The notes: generated from the letters alone by a model not told the origin. Numbered from the stretch's first letter, positions 49,701-61,464 are shown. The stretch is 64,000 nt of DNA from Echinococcus granulosus (GCF_000524195.1 NW_020170401.1:444705-508704); one strand, 5' to 3'. A program made the numbers and translations.

Positions 49701-51879
49701 AGAGCCACTGCCACCATTGCACGGAAGTTCACGCGACGTTGCGTGCCCGTCCGCCCACCTGCGTACGTACGTGTATGAGTCAAGTCGTGAGGTGAGTAAT
49801 GGTAATAGGTGACGGAGGGAGAGAAAGCCTACTAACGGGAACGGCGAAGCCCGTCAACCTCAAGTCACGGTGACCAAAAGATTGACCTAAACAACACGTA
49901 AGACTCTATAGTTTTTAAGCCCATCATCTACCCAGAAGTGCTGTCGATTTCCCTATCCCTAAAGCACATCTTAAAGCCGGGCAAATAAATAGCAGGCGAA
50001 TTGTATTGGCAGAGCATTACCGCGAACAAGAGGGGATGATTTGTAACATTCCATCCTTTTCCAAATAAATTAATGGATATGACATTTCTTTCAGATCTAA
50101 GTAACTCTTCTAAAATTCACCATTTACACTGCAGATGACGTTTCAACACTTTCCGGTACAATTGGTTGACAATTTCGCCCTCTAAACCGCAATGATCGCC
50201 TTGCGCAGAATAAAACGATTTAATAAATAGTAACTGCCGATTTTTCGCTTCTTTGACAACTGGCTGGGTAGGCTGCCGATTGCATCAAGCATCTGTAATT
50301 GGAAAGTTGTTTTCTTGCCCAGGGGTAAGAGTGAGCAGTTGCTAAATTTAGTAGCACTAATGCTACCACCAACCGACCGGCCAACCAACAAACTAACCAA
50401 GTGACTCATTCCACTGGGCTAGGCAGTTGAAGACGACCTTGCGCGAAAAAAATACGCACATACATACACACATACACGAGATAAGGAAATGGTGACCAGG
50501 CCAGTGGAACGAAATAGCTGAGACGGTTGCCTTCTTATCTCAATTGGCAAACAGAATTTGTAGCAGAGGGACTGTTAGCTAGTTCCAGAAGTGGGTACTT
50601 CATCGACAAGAAACGTGGAACATTGGGAAAGGCAGCAATTGGGTATTCAGTCTCTGAAATCCATAGGTCAAATCAAGGAGGTGGATAAGATAGGCATCTC
50701 ACTTGCCCCACTGCTACGGTAAGTGGCAAATCGGAATTGCTCACATGTGATTGCCACGAGGGAAGTTGGCGACCATGAAAATGGGGTCTCCAGGAGGGCA
50801 CGACCCATCGACATCAACAATAAGAAGAGCCAAAACTAATATCTCTTCACCATGCAGAGTGTCACTGAGAAACTTGGACGATGAAACATGCGAGGTAACC
50901 AAGGAAATGGCAGCAACGAAATTTAGAGGAAATACAGCTAATAGTTTACCCACTTATTACAATGGCAAAAAGTCTCAAAATCAAAAAAAAAGCTATAAGA
51001 GAGCAAGCAAAAGTATTACGCATCACTCAACTTTTGAACGAGTGCATTAGTAGTAATTTGCAACAGTTCCCAGGACAATCGTACATAGATGGCTAGTTAA
51101 TACCGCACCAATTACAGTCTTAACAATCTAAGTTTCTTGCAATCCATAAAATAAGAACTGGTTTTAAACCAGAGAAAGTAAACAGTGCGAGATGATGAAC
51201 GAAAATGATATACTGAATTTTGCAAGAAATGAGCACATCAGAAAGCCGTAATACATTCAAGACGGTTAACCAAATCAAATACGAGACGGTGCACACCTCC
51301 ACAGTCCAAATGTATTGAAGACAATATGCAGGTGACAAAATTTCCACAAATGAAGAGAACTCTTAGATGTGGAATATCAGTCAAAGCTGGAATAGCAAGA
51401 GCGAACAGCAATAACTGTTCTAGGAATTAGCGATATGTAATTTGCTAAAAATGAAAAGTTCCTATAATAGGCACAAAAAAGAAAACCAGAATAGGAAGAT
51501 GAAATTAAGCACTTGTCAAAATAAATAGGGAAATACACATTAAAAATAACTGGGAGCTAGAATTCAGTAGGTACGCATACTAGGGTTTAGACCAACCTTT
51601 AGACATATAAAATTTGGTGCAGTCTTCTTTTGAGATGAAATATCTTTGGGATAAGGCGAGTTCAAACTTTTTCCGAATGCCCAAGCAAATGTTGTCTAGA
51701 AATTCCCGTCCGCAACCGGGTTGGTCATCCTGACGATTATCATTGAGGTGGGCCTTGAACAGCTGAAGAGCCTCTATCGCCAATCGGTTGCTGGTGTTTT
51801 GGCAGAATCGATTCCAACTTTCGTGGCGCATCGTCATCGGAGCTACATTTGACGGGACGATCTTCGCCGGATTCGTGGG
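34347..51879 (-). CDS. SH2B: SH2B/Lnk-family adaptor protein (seven exons found, one PH segment missing)
   Basis: SH2B adaptors dimerise, bind membranes through a PH domain and bind phosphotyrosines of JAK2, insulin and growth-factor receptors through an SH2 domain; insects have one, Lnk. Minus-strand exons: 51879-51597, 48238-47740, 47360-46961, 42186-41843, 39308-39076, 38998-38565, 34769-34347. All consecutive phases agree. Domains in order are the helical dimerisation domain ([21 protein letters not shown]), a basic stretch ([20 protein letters not shown]), the PH start ([20 protein letters not shown]), the PH C-terminal helix ([15 protein letters not shown]), a His/Gln-rich linker and SH2 ([17 protein letters not shown]). 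Without the missing PH strands the product is about 857 residues from the ATG at 51837. The middle of the PH domain (about 35 residues) should lie between 46961 and 42187 and was not found. Domain order and SH2 identity make the family call firm. Confidence 0.9.
37404..37426. repeat. (GT)n microsatellite
   Basis: A perfect GT/TG run of 23 bp in an SH2B intron, with looser CA/GT-rich text for some hundred bases on its 3' side and purine-rich GAGA text at 37605-37630. Confidence 0.9.
38565..38998 (-). CDS. SH2B: SH2B exon with phosphotyrosine-binding half of SH2
   Basis: The acceptor TTCTCCTCCGCCAG precedes 38998 and the donor AAGGTGAGT follows 38565. The SH2 domain begins [19 protein letters not shown]. 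About 50 low-complexity residues follow (Pro, Ser, Asn, Ala runs), then [20 protein letters not shown]. The Arg of FLVR, which binds phosphate, is intact. The low-complexity insertion falls between helix A and strand B, where vertebrate SH2B proteins have only a few residues. Confidence 0.9.
39076..39308 (-). CDS. SH2B: SH2B linker exon, His/Gln-rich
   Basis: The acceptor ATCTTTCTCCCAG precedes 39308 and joins the previous exon in phase. It encodes [15 protein letters not shown], then His and Gln runs, and ends FNSQGAG at a strong donor (CAGTGAGT, 39075). The 77-bp intron to the SH2 exon has no stop in this frame, so an unspliced message would read through but out of frame with SH2. No domain is expected here; in relatives this is the disordered PH-SH2 linker. 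Confidence 0.78.
40998..41010. repeat. Poly(C) tract, 13 bp
   Basis: Thirteen consecutive C in an SH2B intron, followed by ACTCCCCTC. Such runs are prone to length error in sequencing. Confidence 0.85.
41843..42186 (-). CDS. SH2B: SH2B exon with PH-domain C-terminal helix
   Basis: The acceptor TTTGACTTCTAG precedes 42186; the donor is GACGTAAGT. It opens [20 protein letters not shown], then [10 protein letters not shown], the last strand and amphipathic C-terminal helix of a PH domain, with the invariant Trp. The rest is Ala, His and Pro-rich linker. It starts in phase 0, as does the end of the previous recognised exon at 46961, so any missing exon between them must be a multiple of 3. Confidence 0.8.
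42613..43002 (+). CDS. Hypothetical open frame antisense in an SH2B intron
   Basis: 129 codons with an ATG, Ser/Pro-rich at first and then strongly basic and Arg/Lys/Thr-rich ([20 protein letters not shown]). No family is recognised. There is no splice context or poly(A) signal that I can tie to it. It is longer than most chance frames nearby, but length alone does not make it a gene. Confidence 0.15.
   Translation: MSQRPNQSATVSPPSQHSRALFASPTNLRGVGLGSKHFVFSDPLKAYRVRIQVRELTKTERADKRSLANYLEKEDVVAKICQLGRTQTSEIRYQTARDTVTRTIRLKNNEAKKIKARPNLVRLRRLPIP
46961..47360 (-). CDS. SH2B: SH2B exon with start of PH domain
   Basis: The acceptor is placed at TGCTTTTTTTGTACCACAAG before 47360, which joins the previous exon in phase; a second AG about 60 bp upstream (CTCCTTGAG) would also keep the frame and add [14 protein letters not shown]. 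The exon encodes [16 protein letters not shown], a Gly-rich loop of about 25 residues, Pro/Ser text, then [20 protein letters not shown], and ends EVYTPPE at GTACGT. This matches PH strands 1-4 of SH2B proteins, where VPPK follows the same Trp-x-x-x-x-LLL strand. Confidence 0.82.
47740..48238 (-). CDS. SH2B: SH2B exon, low-complexity linker with basic patch
   Basis: The reading frame opens after TTTTCAACCTGCCGTAG with no ATG of its own and continues the dimerisation exon in phase (K-D-SLRKKQQ). It reads through Glu-, Gly-, His- and Ala-rich text to a basic patch [20 protein letters not shown] near the end. Vertebrate SH2B has a comparable basic stretch between its dimerisation and PH domains. 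The donor is GAGGTGATT. An overlapping frame on the same strand is open longer but does not join either neighbour. Confidence 0.68.
51597..51879 (-). CDS. SH2B: SH2B N-terminal dimerisation-domain exon
   Basis: The exon opens at a TTGTAG acceptor and has an ATG 14 codons in (51837; a second at 51831). It encodes [20 protein letters not shown], then [10 protein letters not shown], and [20 protein letters not shown]. This matches the SH2B phenylalanine-zipper dimerisation domain (W-x-x-FC ... A..FA..F), though part of the aromatic core is replaced. The donor AAAGGTTGG is weak, but it alone joins the next exon in phase. The open frame upstream of the ATG leaves room for a further 5' coding exon. 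Confidence 0.82.
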
Positions 51880-53200
51880 CTACAATACAACATTTCATAT
51901 AAAATGGACTCTAAGCCAATGAGATTTCAGCAAGACTTTGAACAAATGAGCATCGCAATCGCTTTGTCGGAATCTAGGTCTCGTACTTTCAAACTTCTAA
52001 AAGTAATTTTGGCCTGCACTTCCAAAAGCTTTAAACGAAAAATAAAATGTTTCTAAAGAAAACACCTAAAAAAAGCTTCGAGCAGGTAGTTGTGTTAGAC
52101 GGAAAAACAATTTAGTTAACAATGGCCTATTTTTGTCAGAGCCGAAAATTCCAAACTAAGCCAAGTGCAAATGCTTCATTTTGTCAAATCGTGACCAGTT
52201 TGGACTTTCAGTGCATTTAAGGGTTATTTAGAGCCAGATTTGTCACTTCGTGCGTCCAAGAAATATGGTTAAAATAACCCTAAAATTCTATATGGCGGCA
52301 CGAAGTAATGCAGACCGACACAGCCGTATTCCCCCTTTTTGGCCTAAAACTTTCATATTTACCTATGGACGTTGTACATTAGATTTTAGGGCCTTGATTG
52401 AAGCCATAATGGCCCATGCCACTGAGAAGGACTTAGTTTTAGCAAATGGTAGTTTTAGAAAAGGTTGCAAAAGTTTTTAATTAGCTTACCAAACTCTGCG
52501 CCTGATTTTAGAGGCACTTAATTTTTGGTCAGCTGTATGGTCATCGGCGGCGTAACCTTCGGATTGTGCGAGTAGCCTTAGCTATGCCGTACGTCAGTAA
52601 TGCATATTCTGCCTTAGTTCTGGTGCTTTTAACGACCTCAAAATGATCAAAAAACGCAACAACAAAGCTTTATAATGTTCATATAGAAGACTAAGAACTC
52701 AAATCAACGGAAATTGAAAAGTTTCTGCTATATGACATGGACCTCCTGCAACGTCTAAGGAGCCACCATTCTTCTGCTTTAATTCTAGTTCTTATTTTGC
52801 ACCCTAAATGCTTCTTGTCAATCTAAAGTAGACTCAAAAACTATAGTAAGCTAACATGAAATTAGAATAAAATCATGCGGAATTTTTTGATTACTTACTT
52901 GGTCTGAACGTCGCAGGAAAAATTCATCCTCTGTAAATGACGGATTTTGCACCGACTTCGAAGTGATTCATTATTAGAGTTAAGCCCAGTATCCAATGCA
53001 ACCATCCCATTTTTGCATCCCGCAAGAGAAATTTAACAATCAGGGTGACACCAGCATTAGAACGATATGAAAACTTTTATCATGGAGTAGTCAACGCTGC
53101 TTGCATGAAGACACCTTAGTTACTTGAGCAAAAGTAATCTCATTTGCGTATTTGCAGTCAAACAAAATCCAGATAGATTATAAATGGCCACTCAGCTAAA
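51880..53200. other. Divergent region between SH2B and the Kv4 gene
   Basis: It should hold the SH2B 5' exon or promoter and possibly distal Kv4 control DNA. I see no exon. A fragment near 52520-52610 (TGGTCATCGGCGGC ... TACGTCAGTAATGCATATTCTGCC) looks like another worn copy of the GACGCTACA repeat family. Confidence 0.4.
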
Positions 53201-53201
53201 A

Positions 53202-53427
53202 TGGAATACGATAGTGGTTTATCCCTTGGTTGTAATACGATAGTGGTTTATCCCTCGGTTCTGGTGAGGCGCCACTTTTGTACTTCGAATTAGGCCCCTT
53301 GTACCTCGCTGGGTGGGCTGGCCTTTTGGGCCATGCCAATAGCCCAGACACCTTCTCCGTGCTGAATATATATATTCTGCCCGAGTATTTTGTTTTCTTT
53401 CGTGTTCAGGGAGCCCGGGACGCTACA
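53202..53427 (+). mobile_element. Solo-LTR-like repeat, copy C, with duplicated 5' end
   Basis: The full unit (197 bp) runs from 53231 (TGTAATACGATAGTGG) to 53427 (GGGACGCTACA). Directly before it the first ~27 bp occur a second time (AATACGATAGTGGTTTATCCCTTGGT, from about 53202). Taken together the insertion is flanked by AAAA on both sides, though such a flank is weak evidence. It lies about 670 bp upstream of the Kv4 start codon on the same strand. Confidence 0.65.
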
Positions 53428-54095
53428 AAAAAGTGTCAAAGCGCAATTGATGGTGAATATTTGTTTGCTTAAAAAAAAGCAGCTTGGTGTAATATGCCTA
53501 AAAGCATAGCTTTTTGAATCTGTCTACAGGCTCACAGTACTGTTGATGGGTCTTATAACAGTATCAGGGAGAGCTTAGGAGCTGTATTATTGTTTAGAAG
53601 AAATTATTAGTTTTTTGACGTAAAGCTTTAATTAAATGGGCCAATCAACTGCGCCGTAACTAAACCTTAGCCGAGAAGCCGACATCCGACCCACCTGTCA
53701 AACGATGGACTTTCTATTTTATTCCTTATTCTTGAGCTTCAGCCAGTAAAAAAAAAATAATTCCAAAGCAGGCTTAATAACGTACAAAAGATAATAATAA
53801 GGGATAACAAAGGCTGTTAAATTATGAAGCAGTATCAGCAGTTAGACGTCGGTCACGGACTACTTTTTGCAAGAAGGGGCACTTCAAAGCCAAATCTACT
53901 AAATTTTGTGCAAAAAATTATGATGTTTGCTACTTTAAACCTTTAAGTTGCCAGATATTAGGCTTGTAACTAAATTAGATGCATTCAAGGTTATGTTTGT
54001 TTTATTCCACCATGAACTGTAATCGTAAACCACACTACTCTTTCGAACAGCTATCGATGTAAAATATTATGGTTTTAGTTTTCGGAGAAATATAA

Positions 54096-55201
54096 ATGAC
54101 CGAACGATCCACCTGGATCCCCTTTGCACGTGCTACAGCTCTTGGCTGGGTTCCCCTAACAACAACACCACTTCCTCAACTGAACTTAGAGCACGATGTT
54201 CCTCCGAGCAACGAACTGCTCCACCTAAACATTAGTGGTGTGCGATTTGATGTCTACAGAAGCACACTTGAAAAATTTCCCGACACGTTATTAGGATCGA
54301 ACGAAAAGGATTACTATTATAACGAGGAAACACAAGAATATTTTTTCGATCGTGATCCAGATATTTTTCGTCACATCTTAAATTACTATCGCACCGGTCT
54401 CCTTCACTATCCGAAAAATGAATGCGTATCTGCATATGATGAGGAGCTTTCTTACTTTGGAATTCTGCCGGACATAATGGGTGACTGTTGTTATGAAGAA
54501 TATCGCGACAGAAAGAGGGATATTAGTGAACGCTTAATGGATGATAGGGAGGATGAAAACACTATTCTCACACCTTGCAAGACCTTTCGGGAAAAACTTT
54601 GGAGGATTTTCGAAAATCCTCAATATTCCACCTCAGCTCTTGTTGTATACTACGTATGCGGATTTTTCATCGCGGTTTCAGTCACAGCAAATATAATCGA
54701 AACCATTTCTTGTGGTTTTAACCCTAAAACCGGGCGGTATCCTTCGTGTGGTGAAAGATATAGTCAAGGTTTTTTTTGCCTTGATACAGCCTGTGTTTTA
54801 ATATTTACAATAGAATATTTGGCTCGATTATACGCTGCTCCGGATAGACTCAAATTTGTACGATCAGTGATGGCGTTAATAGATGTCATCGCCATTTTTC
54901 CCTACTACGTTGGACTGGGATTACCAGAGAACAAAAACCTTTCTGGGGCTTTCGTAACACTACGGGTGTTTCGAGTTTTTCGGATATTCAAATTTTCACG
55001 CCACAGTCAGGGCCTCCGTATATTGGGATACACGCTAAAATCCTGCGCGTCTGAACTCGGGTTTCTGCTCTTCAGTCTCGCAATGGCTCTGATTATCTTT
55101 GCAACTGTGATTTATTACCTCGAGAAAACGGATGTTGACACCCGTTTTACAAGTATTCCGGCAGCATTCTGGTACATTATTGTCACAATGACAACCCTGG
55201 G
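54096..55201 (+). CDS. KCND/Shal: Shal-type (Kv4) voltage-gated potassium channel, first coding exon
   Basis: Kv4 channels carry the subthreshold A-type K+ current in neuron dendrites and muscle. The exon encodes 368 residues. The N-terminus has [12 protein letters not shown], the Kv4-specific segment that binds KChIP and drives inactivation. The T1 tetramerisation domain (about 40-137) has the zinc ligands H...C and GDCCYEE. S1 is near 178-200 ([19 protein letters not shown]) and S2 near 225-245. S3 is [17 protein letters not shown]4 is [19 protein letters not shown], with four regularly spaced Arg then Lys and Arg. S5 follows, then the pore helix [12 protein letters not shown]. The exon stops at GGGTGAGT inside the selectivity filter, before YGD; vertebrate KCND genes also end their large first coding exon here. 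The start is the ATG after AAATATAA, giving the family length. Later exons are not in the window. Confidence 0.95.
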
Positions 55202-58200
55202 GTGAGTGGTATTATTTTAATTCAGTTCGATAAAGTCCAAATTATCCAGTGTTACATTAAACTTCATATTTTAATATGGGTTTTACTTGTTTAATGTACT
55301 ACTGACAGAAATGGTTTATAATTATATGGACTTTTCAAAATTGAATCAGAAGTAGAAGAATAAATTTTAGAGGATTGAAGGTTTATCAGAAATCCTCGTC
55401 TTACCATATCATGATTGAAATAAGTTGCCTTAAGGAGCAAAACCCGATAATGGCACCTTTAGCTTCAGTTAAATGAATTTTATGCTTTGGAAAAATTAAT
55501 GGGTTTGTAAGCAACACCTCCAAAATAGGGCAATTACGAGACCACTTTGTTTTAGACTTACCAATTTGTGTAAAAATGACTTAAAATTTAGGAAAGTAAC
55601 ATAATTGTCACCTTTTTAATCCTTTATCTGAGTGGATGGTTACTAAGAGCATTGGTCTCCAAGGCGACCGAATCCCCTTTTTTATACCTCAGTTCAGAAT
55701 TTCCGGAATCCGAACTTTTTCTCACGTAAATGTGAGAAGGTATATTCAATCAACACGTCATGCAAGGGAGGGAGAGGATTAGGGAAATCCGAAAACTATG
55801 AAACAGTCACTAGCAACTGATACGCCTCCGTCAGCTAAAAATAGCCCCAATGGGAAGAAGTGAATGCTGCTGCCTTTTTACACTGGGTTAATTATTTATC
55901 AAATTAGACTATAAGGCTTGCAGTTGTCTAGTTATCTTCGGTAAAGTCATAGTAGCGAGAAAGTCCTAAAGCGATTGAAAAAAATGGATGTAAAGCACCT
56001 TTTGAAGGTGCTAATATCTGGATGCCTTAAATCCACAAGAAAATGAATGCATGCTGCATAACAAACGTCGTAGAACACTTCCGGATCGTACAATGCATGA
56101 CAAATTGGCACTGATATTTTGCAGCAAACTTCAACGACAGTCATGTCCAAATTTTGACGTGAAAAGCAGTCGCGTTAATTTGGCGATACATGATCTGCAA
56201 CAAATCGCATCCATCCCTACCCAAAGCACACTTTTTGCAAATGTTAGGGATAAATCACAAGGAAATATTTAGATTTGACTGAAATGCATTTGACGACTTT
56301 AATTAATTGCATTTATAGGTTTAAAAATGTTGTTTCAATAAATCTTTTGGTCTCTTTTCAGTGTAGAACCGTAAACATTCTTGTCAAACAAATGACATGA
56401 ATTAACGAGAATCAGTGATGAACGAATTTAATAAAATAATAACAGTTTATGACCCCTGCTGTGATAAAGGTATGCTAGTTTAGAGCTAGGCAATAATTTA
56501 GTGCCAACCAAGAATGAAAACGACAGTTCCCGATGAGTAACTTATCCACCTCAAAGATAAATTAAAACAGACTCCAGCGTTCGGCATGTCTACATTTGAT
56601 CTAAGTTGACAAATTTCAGCAGAATATTCCGCCTATTTCAGTATTTTTTCTGCTTGCAAAAACTTACTTCACATGTGAGATTTTCTCCCCGGCATTTAAA
56701 AACATGTAATTTATGAAGCAGCGCAATTGCCTACCATTTGCTTCAAATGTTCGGTAATATGTGTGTGTCAGTGTTTGTTTCCCTCTTGGGTTGCGCAATT
56801 AGCCAAATCAGCGCAGAAGAGGGCTCAGTATTGGCTTGCATGCCGTCTGGGCGACGACTAAAGGTGTATTTCAGACGCCATGACACCAAGATGGCGAACG
56901 CACCGAGGGCGCTGAAGATCCCACTTATTTGATCAGACATCTGGGGTCGCCTAACACGTCCATATTTTGGAGTCACTCATACGCGCCGTCTAATTTTCCT
57001 TGCCTGAACCCGCGTCACAGATTCGCGACACGCGTTTTCCACCTGCTTGTGCTGACTGGTTTCGTCGCCACAGAGGATTGAGTTTAAAAGAGGAAGTAGA
57101 CAGATGAGGAGGAGGGTAGTCGCATTTCTTAAACATCTTTTGTGAGGCTGTGAAGTTTCAAAGTTCGGTATTTTTAGGGGTTGTTACCAATTCCATTATG
57201 GTCGGCTCTTGCTTGACGCTTTGTGAGCGAGCAGATTGCTACTAGCTGCTTCTCCTCTCCGATCTAAACAAACTCTGAAATGAATTTTAAAGTCGCCTGT
57301 ACTTTAAGGATTTTCCTATTTTAATTCGGATGAACAAAAGTACTGTTTCTCCGAAAAAAAGGAGCAATGTTAGGCAAATATGAAAAATAAATTAGATTCC
57401 CCTTGCATACACAACATCTGGCATTAGAAAGACAGGGCTTTAGGTGCACTTGCTCTAGACTTTTCTCTCCTTACATAACTTGAGATGGGGTCAAAAAAAG
57501 CTGAGGAAATAACAAAGTATGTATCAAAACTATCATCACTACTGCCTTTGACAGCGAAAAGTCCTTGCCACCTCCACTCCTACTCCTCTTTTACCTTTCA
57601 ACTGTTCATTCTCTGTCAAATGCAATTGTCTAATGGCAGTACCGAGAAAACGTAATGACCATTAATGGGACGGATAGTGCTGGGAAAATGTGGTGGAGAA
57701 GAATGAGGCGAGACGACTCCCTCCTTCTGTCTCATCCTCAGGTGAGATGGGATATCCAGCGATATGCATTTCCTTGCAAGTATGGGTCTTCATTCCCTCC
57801 TCCCCTCCGAGTTGAGGGGGTCTTCCTTAGGTGGATAAACCTTAGTGAACAGGCATGTCTGGAGTACACCATACCCTCAGGAATAAAGGGATATAAATCC
57901 TAGAAGTGTAGGGTGGGGAATGAGTGTGTCGTTAAGAGATAACAACAAATATATGTCAGTCAGATTATAACCTAATAATGTATAGCACGTCAGGGATAAC
58001 CATTTCCCCAGGCTTATCTCATCACTCGTCCTAGGTGGTCTTCCCTAGTGCAAGGCATTACCATCACGTGATGATTTTAGTACCGGAAACAAATTTTTTC
58101 TGGGTGGCTCATTCTTCCATTGCATACCTCTCATTCTAATGCTTTGAATTAAAGTTAATAAGACCTTAGCTTCTGTTTCATCTCCGGAACAGCTTTAAAG

Positions 58201-58529
58201 GTGGCTTGTAAGTCATGCAGACTCAGACCTCGTTTGTTCATTTCTGTCTTCACTAAATAATTTAAGCGCACAGAGTAGGAAAAAAATAGCAGGAAGTACA
58301 ACAAAGTGTGCCTTGTTGATGGACTGACTCACAGCTGTTTCTAATGTCTGCTATTGGACCACCCAAAATACATGCAAACAAAGTTTAGTGAAACTTGTGC
58401 TAAATATGGCGCGTCATTTTGCCTCAAGCCATGAAGCATCCGGATGTTGGAATGGGAGCAGTTAATCGACATGCCTAAATGCAGGATTTTGAGCTTTGGT
58501 GGTTGAAAATGGCTTTCAGTAATGTTGTT

Positions 58530-58950
58530 TAGTAATTTATTATTAAACAAAAATATGGATTTTTGATTGGTTTGAAGCAGCCTATGAGATCAAAGAAATC
58601 GAACCAATTACGAGTGGTGCAAAATCTACCTTTTTTCGATTGGTAGAATTCGCAAGTTAGAACTAAATTGGAACATATTTTACAACTTATTTCATTTATC
58701 CTTAGACAAAATTTGCCTACAGGATTCTGAAAGATGGAACTCGAAAAGGGTCTTAAATAGCGCTTTTTAACAATTTATAATTGTGGTGGAATACGGAAGA
58801 CAGTATAGATTTCTAATTGGTTTAAAGTAGCCTATAAGGTTGTAGAAATCAGACCAATAACAGGGTGAACAAAGTCTGCCTCTTCTCGATCGGTCAAATC
58901 AGCAATTTAAAAAGTGCAATAAAATTTATTTCACCACATCTAGAAATGTT
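58530..58950. repeat. Two diverged tandem units, ~250-bp period
   Basis: ATTGGTTTGAAGCAGCCTATGAGATCAAAGAAATCGAACCAAT (from 58566) recurs as ATTGGTTTAAAGTAGCCTATAAGGTTGTAGAAATCAGACCAAT (from 58816). CTTTTTTCGATTGGTAGAATTCGCAAG recurs as CTTCTCGATCGGTCAAATCAGCAA. The offset is constant at 250 bp, about 70% alike by eye. The ATTGGTTT / AACCAAT pairs inside each unit are short inverted repeats. Confidence 0.7.
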
Positions 58951-61464
58951 TACGTTGTACGAAACATAAAATAACCTACAACTCAACTGTATAACTAAAT
59001 TAAGCTAATCTTTCATTGTCGTAAGCCTCAAATTTTCGACCATAAATGAAAATGGAATTATTTTTTGTGCTTAAAAATGCGTTTTCAAAAAAACATATGT
59101 ATTTTTGTCCCAATTATATATACAACTCGTTTGGAATGAAAAACAGGCATTTAAGCAGATTTGAGCAAGTACGAAATCGGAAAATTCGCAAAAAAATTTT
59201 AATGGAGTATTTTATGCGATATTTTTGGATTTCTACAACTCAAAAGAATTGACATTTAGTTGAAAACTTCCACTTAATGTGTGAGATTTTTCGACTGTGT
59301 CTGAGTGGAAATGCCTAAAGACTTCGTAGTCTCTAATCCCACCTTCAAAGTTTCTGTTCGCATTAAGCGACTTTCAGGGCTGGAGGTGGAGGGGTGAGGG
59401 GCTGGGTGTAGGAAAACTACCTCTTGGATGTATTTCTCAAACCGCCAAGTCGCAAGGCGCCTACAAATTGCACATCTGAGATCTTGAGGGAAAGTTCCAA
59501 TGTTTGGAAAAAGAGAGGCAAAGACTATTTTACCTATGGATTCGAGACTGCCGTCACCGACGTCTACGGTATACAAGAAAGTAAAAAATTCGAGCAATAT
59601 TATGGCTAAATACAGTATGTAGGACTCAAGAGAATGTGGACCACAAAGTTCATAGTGCAGGTCTTTAAATCATGATGTGAGCATTTTATTAGAGGACTTA
59701 TTTTTAGAGGTCTTCATTCCATTGAAACTTGGAGCCGACGGGAGGAAATATTTTAAGATTTGATGAGAAATTTAGCGTGAGCAATAATTTTAAATCACCC
59801 TCTGACGATAGTAGCACCGTGGAAGGAGTTAAATATCTTATTTCCTAGGAGATATTCAAAAGATTAAAACCAACAACTCGAATTCTTTAGCAGATTTTCC
59901 ACGTTTTGTTCTTTATTAATTCAGTTTGTTGATTGTCTAGCTTAAAAGTGAAGCAAGTATGTGCTTTGATAAGTAGGTCTTTCTTTGGGTTATACAATCG
60001 CTTATCCATTCAAACACGCCTCTTAAATGAAAGAAAATTCAGGTTATCCTCAAGTAGCTTATTCATTACGTTTTACTGCTTACCTTGAGTGTCTTTTCTG
60101 TGTTTAGCTTATCTGTTCAATCTCATCAAATCTAAATCCAGTAAACGAGTTTAGGTGAACGAATGTCGGACACCTCTCGTTCTCTGGAACAGCCTTGTAA
60201 CGGCTTCCACACCAAGCACCAGCTGAATGACAGGGAGCAGAGATTTTGGGGCACTGCTGGCTTAGTGAAACCGCAAGTAGCTGCCCTGACCTGTACCAAA
60301 AGCCGGCTTATAGCTGGTCAGGTTTATTTTGGGGGAATTTCGCTTTCGAATTAACAAGTTATAAATGAAGTACCAGAAATTGGCTTTGAACACTCCTGAG
60401 TAACCTTTTTTCTAACTACGAATAAAAATGCAACTAGAAAATTTACTCTTTCTTAGAAACAATGCCTCTTTGGACAAATCTTATGATAATTTGGCCTTAG
60501 TAAAGATTAAAGCTTTTGTGCGAGAGGACTGTGACCCCGAATTTGGTACCTTAAATACTCACGCCTATATATTAAGGTCACTTTTGTATATTTTACAAAT
60601 AAGTATTGAAAAACATGTGACTGTTCTTTGATTTTGTAAAGAACAAAATGGGGACATTTGGTGGACAAAATAGGTCTTGTGTCTTTCGTTTTGCCCGGAC
60701 TTTCAGGGGAAAATATACGTGGTTCCTAACGAAGAAGTGGGAAGCAGTGAGAAAATAACTTGACCACTTTAACTTCAGATAATAAATGAACATTTTTTTG
60801 CAAAAAAATAGAGCTATCTTCTTCTTATAACCGAAAATTTTATCACATAAACAAATTACATTTTCATGAGGCTTACGAGGCGTTCCAAAACTGGACTTGT
60901 GCTTCTTGTAATTCGCGGTAGCTGATGAAAAATTCAGATCTTTCGTAAAATAAGGCAATATTTGCGGAAATTTCAGAATTCACATACTAATTTAATGAGC
61001 AGAAATGACTGGTAAAATGACAAAATGCATTTCCTTTATAAAGTCAAGTTTTTTTTTTTCAAATCTCAACACTGATTATCTGAAAACTCTTTTTCCAAGA
61101 AGAGATAAATTTGATTCTTATTCTGTTTTATCAAGTGCTTTGTCTCTCGAAGTAAAGTTCAAGCATAGTCATCCTGCACCGGAGTGGTGCTTGTCTTGAA
61201 GATTAAGGGTGAGGTAGGCGTGAGTGGATCGTTTGGGGGTAACCAATGACTTGTTTGTCTACTTTGTAATGTTGTCTAAGTATTTGATTTGGTCCGTTGC
61301 ACACCCTCAGTGGTCTGCTGGTTCATATTTGGCGCGTTCGATCTGTATCAGGGTGTCAGCTGTGCAGCAAACACTGATCTTCTATGGATGAGGTGCTGCG
61401 TGCCTTAGGACTAGGGGATCGTTAGTCACATAAAGGATCTTTTGGAAATACGCAATAATATGTT

